Below are positions 61,055 to 64,000 of a stretch of 64,000 nucleotides of DNA, piece by piece (positions within the stretch are counted from its first letter, which is position 1; each line of letters starts with the position of its first letter). Below the pieces are notes generated by a model that saw only the letters and a program-made list of their open reading frames with translations, was not told where the DNA came from and did not search any database. The DNA lies in contig JADHYX010000001.1 of assembly GCA_027604685.1 (NCBI GenBank), positions 149,206-213,205 of the forward strand, written 5' to 3'. Position numbers and translations under genes: made by a program. The DNA comes from Lobulomyces angularis. Its lineage: Eukaryota; Chytridiomycota; Chytridiomycetes; Lobulomycetales; Lobulomycetaceae.

Positions 61055-64000
61055 CTATAATAATATTTTCCTTAATTCTTCAGAAATACTTGCTACCTTT
61101 TCTTTTTCAATAACCCCTTTAATTTTTTCTTTCATGTTAATTTTTTCATCGTCACTCATACATCCACTACTTTTATTTACTAAAGCACGTAAGACAACGG
61201 TTGCCTTTTCCCTTATTATAGTATACTTTTGATCTTCAAGTGCCTTAAGAATACCTTCAAAAATGTGTAAAAAAAATCATTCTTTTAAAAAACTTTTCAA
61301 ACCTTTCAACATAAAACTAATCATTTCTGGAGTCAGTGTAGTTTTGTTCACAATCAGTTTATTGATAAACAGTTCCATAGAATCTAATACTGCTACCCTC
61401 ACATTCCACACATTTTCCTCAACGTTCTCACACAGAAACTTACACAATGCTTCTGAGTACTTTTCTTGAGTAGCTAATTCACTAGATGGAAAAAAACGAC
61501 CCAATGCTCTAAATGCGTTTGCTTGAATCAGCAAATTCATTGGTCGCTCTCTACCAAAATTTATTTTTGAGTTTTGATATTAAAAAAATTTTTCTTTTAC
61601 CTAATTTCGTCTACATCCATTGATTCTCCAACTGAAAGGTCATCTCCAGTTGCCATTTGACATAAATAATCTTGTATTTCCTGTTTATTGTGTAAACAAT
61701 ACCATTTAATTTTTTTTATTTTATTTATTTAACTTACCTCATATTTATCTACATCCAAGGCATTAAACAATTTTCCAACAAAGTCTAACGCTAAAAAAAA
61801 ATAAAAAAAATTAGTTGCAAATTAGTGTTAAATCAAACAAACCAAATCTTTTGTAAGATTTATTATTCTTCTTCATTTCCCGAACTGCAACCTAATTGTA
61901 TAAGAAAGTAAAAGTATTATAAAAAAAAAAAAAAAAAAAAAAGGTACCATGCAGACTTGAGTTAATTGTTCGCTATTTGAATCATCATCAAACCAGTTTT
62001 TACAATTGATGCAAATATTACAAAGAGCTTCCAACACAGACTGGTGGTATACAACAAAAAAATTAATTAATAATTTCAATAAAAAAAAATTTTAGTTTTT
62101 TACTTCTTTTCCTTCCCAAGTTCTTCCACTAAGGGATTCGCATAACAGTGGTACCACCACATTCATTTTTTTATAAAACTCGGTCTCAGTTAATTCTGAC
62201 AATTCACTAAAGGTTTTACCCACCTAAAAAAGGAAAAGAAAAATTAGTATAAGAAATCAGTTTTTTGAATGACCTGTTTTTTGACTGGCCAAGAAGGTGA
62301 TTGACTCTATTTTTTTTTTTAAAATTTTAAAAAAAAAGATGTACTTTATAAGATACCAAAATAGAAGAAGATAATTCAACAATTTCATCAACATATAATT
62401 TAGCAGCTGAAGTAGTAGATCCCCCTGCTAAATCTTCCAAAACATTTTTCCAGTGGTCTTTAATTTCTGGGTTAGAATCTCTGCTACCAAAAAATGAAAG
62501 AGGTAAAACTTCATTTTTATAGTTTTTAATTTTATCGTTCGCATGCTTTGTTAAATCCTGAAAGCACAGTGGAGTAATTGACCGTATCTCAACTTGATCC
62601 GATTCTATATATATTTTTTTTAAATGCCTTATAAAGCGTGACATTGCTCTACGAAAAAAGAAAAAAAATTTATTAAAACAACAAAAAATTATATTTTTTA
62701 GTTACGCATCAGTTGATAAATTCGCAATGTAAGCAGCAGCTGCTGAAAAGGATTTTCTAACTGCAATAGACCTATCCCATACCACACCAGATAACGCCTT
62801 TTACATAAGGAAAATATTGTAAAAAAATTAATTAAACCTTTAACAAGTCATCAGCAAACGGTTTTAAAACCAAAGGATTGTGCATAGCTAAGGAGATAAC
62901 ATATCTAGCGCAACCAGCTTTCGTTGGTAGGCCTACCGCTTTCCTAATCAGATTGGATAACTTGGGAACTAATAAATCCAAGACAGCACCATCCAACTGG
63001 TTAATACTAGATTCAACTGCTTCCATTATAGGAGAATGCTTTGCTGCGGTGAGTCTTGTGCTATCTAATTGCTCCTGAGAAAAGGAATATTTGTCGGTGT
63101 GGAAACTAAAATAAATCATAGAAAATAAAAAAGAGCAGTTTTTAAAAAAATTACCTCAAATAATTCATAACCTGAGGTTCTAAAGTAGTCAATCCCTCCA
63201 GCAACACAACCACCAATTCAGGAAGGTGAGGTTTTAACAAAACACCACCTTTTTTAGAAATTTTTAATACTGTATTTAAAGAAAAGCTGCGAACATCTTC
63301 ACTCATATTAAATAAACCTAAAACTATAAAATTTTTTTTTTATAAATAAATTTGTTACCTTTAGAAAGGAAAAAAGGCAAAACTATATCAATAATTTTCT
63401 GCCCTTGGTTAACGGAAACATTTGAAGGATCGCAGTAACGAACTGTCAAATTTGTTAAACTTTTACAAGTTCCCAGAGCAGCAACCCTTACACTTTCCTA
63501 ATAAACATTAAAAAAAAGTTTTTTTGAAAAAGCAAATTATAAATGATTTCCTTTTTTACCTTTATGTCATCCAAAGTCCTAAAACACATTATCCAGATTT
63601 CTTGCAAATAAGGTTCAATTTGTGAAATTTCTCTACCATGTAATAATTCTCCTAGTGCAGTGCTGCATGCTTCTCTCGTTCTCCACAAACGATCTCCTTG
63701 CCCTTTTAACAAGTCCTTGATAATTAAGTCAAAGTATTCATCAATGCATTTTTTTGGCTCCTTTACTAAAGACTTCCAAATATTCTTCATAGAATCTGCA
63801 ACTTTTCCATTAGGGTCAAATTGAAATCTGAAAAAGAAAAAAATTTTTTAAATGCATTTATGAAAAACTTCATTAACCTGTATAATCGTGGAATTAAAGT
63901 ACTCATGTAAGGTTTTAAATGACTTTCTGTCTCAAGTGATAATGAAGTGTTCATAATTGAACCAAATCCAAGTGAAGCACCTCTTCTAGAGTTCCATACA
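61055..64000 (-). CDS. ECM29: Proteasome adaptor/scaffold ECM29, C-terminal part (gene continues past 64000)
   Basis: Fifteen exons seen (minus): beyond 64000-63879, 63827-63560, 63497-63359, 63317-63155, 63105-62838, 62797-62706, 62648-62357, 62306-62274, 62223-62104, 62040-61948, 61891-61843, 61790-61738, 61680-61601, 61550-61303, 61254-61055. Landmarks of ECM29: WNSRRGASLGFG; RLYRFQFDPNGKVADSMK; IWKSLVKEPKKCIDEYFDLI; LWRTREACSTALGELLHGR; LPTKAGCARYVISLA; and LCESLSGRTWEGKE. The protein is a long HEAT-repeat solenoid that clamps the 20S core to the 19S cap of the 26S proteasome and links it to membranes and motors. All junctions keep frame down to the TAG stop at 61055. The N-terminal half is outside the window. 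Confidence 0.93.

Overview
The window is eukaryotic nuclear DNA. It is very AT-rich, and the genes are cut by many introns of about 35-60 nt with GTA/GTT...AG borders. Gene content points to an early-diverging fungus or a close relative: a HAL/NPR1-type kinase, a fungal YAT amino acid permease, fungal mitoribosomal protein MRPL20/mL58 and hexose transporters occur beside genes that crown fungi often lack (Ska3, FANCI, GCP4, an attractin-like receptor, Fanzor). COX7A-like, NOA1-like and MRPL20 genes indicate a translating, respiring mitochondrion. The species cannot be named from sequence alone. Two 10-N assembly gaps lie at 32340-32349 and 57451-57460.

Layout. 0-10 kb: Rab5 GTPase (-), HAL-type kinase (+), acidic Cys-repeat cell-surface protein (+), four-TM protein (+), NOA1/YqeH GTPase (-), F-box/ankyrin protein (-). 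10-27 kb: attractin-like CUB/EGF/kelch/PSI receptor in 15 exons (-), hexose transporter copy A (-), TMEM223/186-like (-) divergent with MRPL20 (+), MYND protein (+), M13 metallopeptidase (-), hexose transporter copy B (-; about 99.6% identical to A). 27-34 kb: unknown protein (-), FAD monooxygenase (+), PAQR receptor (+), dynein light chain LC8 (+), tyrosinase (+). 34-46 kb: FANCI in 27 exons (+), DHHC palmitoyltransferase (-), gamma-tubulin complex protein GCP4 (-), membrane-anchored amidohydrolase (+). 46-48 kb: a roughly 2-kb TIR element carrying a broken Fanzor (TnpB-like RNA-guided nuclease). 48-56 kb: FSxLSIN-repeat protein (-), amino acid permease (-), small COX7A-like protein (-), a broken unknown gene (+), Ska3 (-), a Ty3-type gag relic with one LTR (-) and tRNA-Asn (+). 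57-61 kb: decayed sequence with a PWWP-like fragment. 61-64 kb: the C-terminal part of proteasome adaptor ECM29 (-), running off the window.

The genes form no operon or single pathway. Local themes are genome and chromosome maintenance (FANCI, GCP4, Ska3 within 20 kb), mitochondrial genes sharing a divergent promoter (TMEM223-like and MRPL20), and nutrient transport (two hexose transporters, one permease). The strongest mobile-DNA signal is the Fanzor element: both terminal inverted repeats are intact, TA flanks both ends, and RuvC motifs remain readable through a stop and frameshifts. I joined exons by hand so that each model is an open frame with canonical GT-AG introns. Borders without an independent frame check could shift by a few bases, and no transcript data were available.
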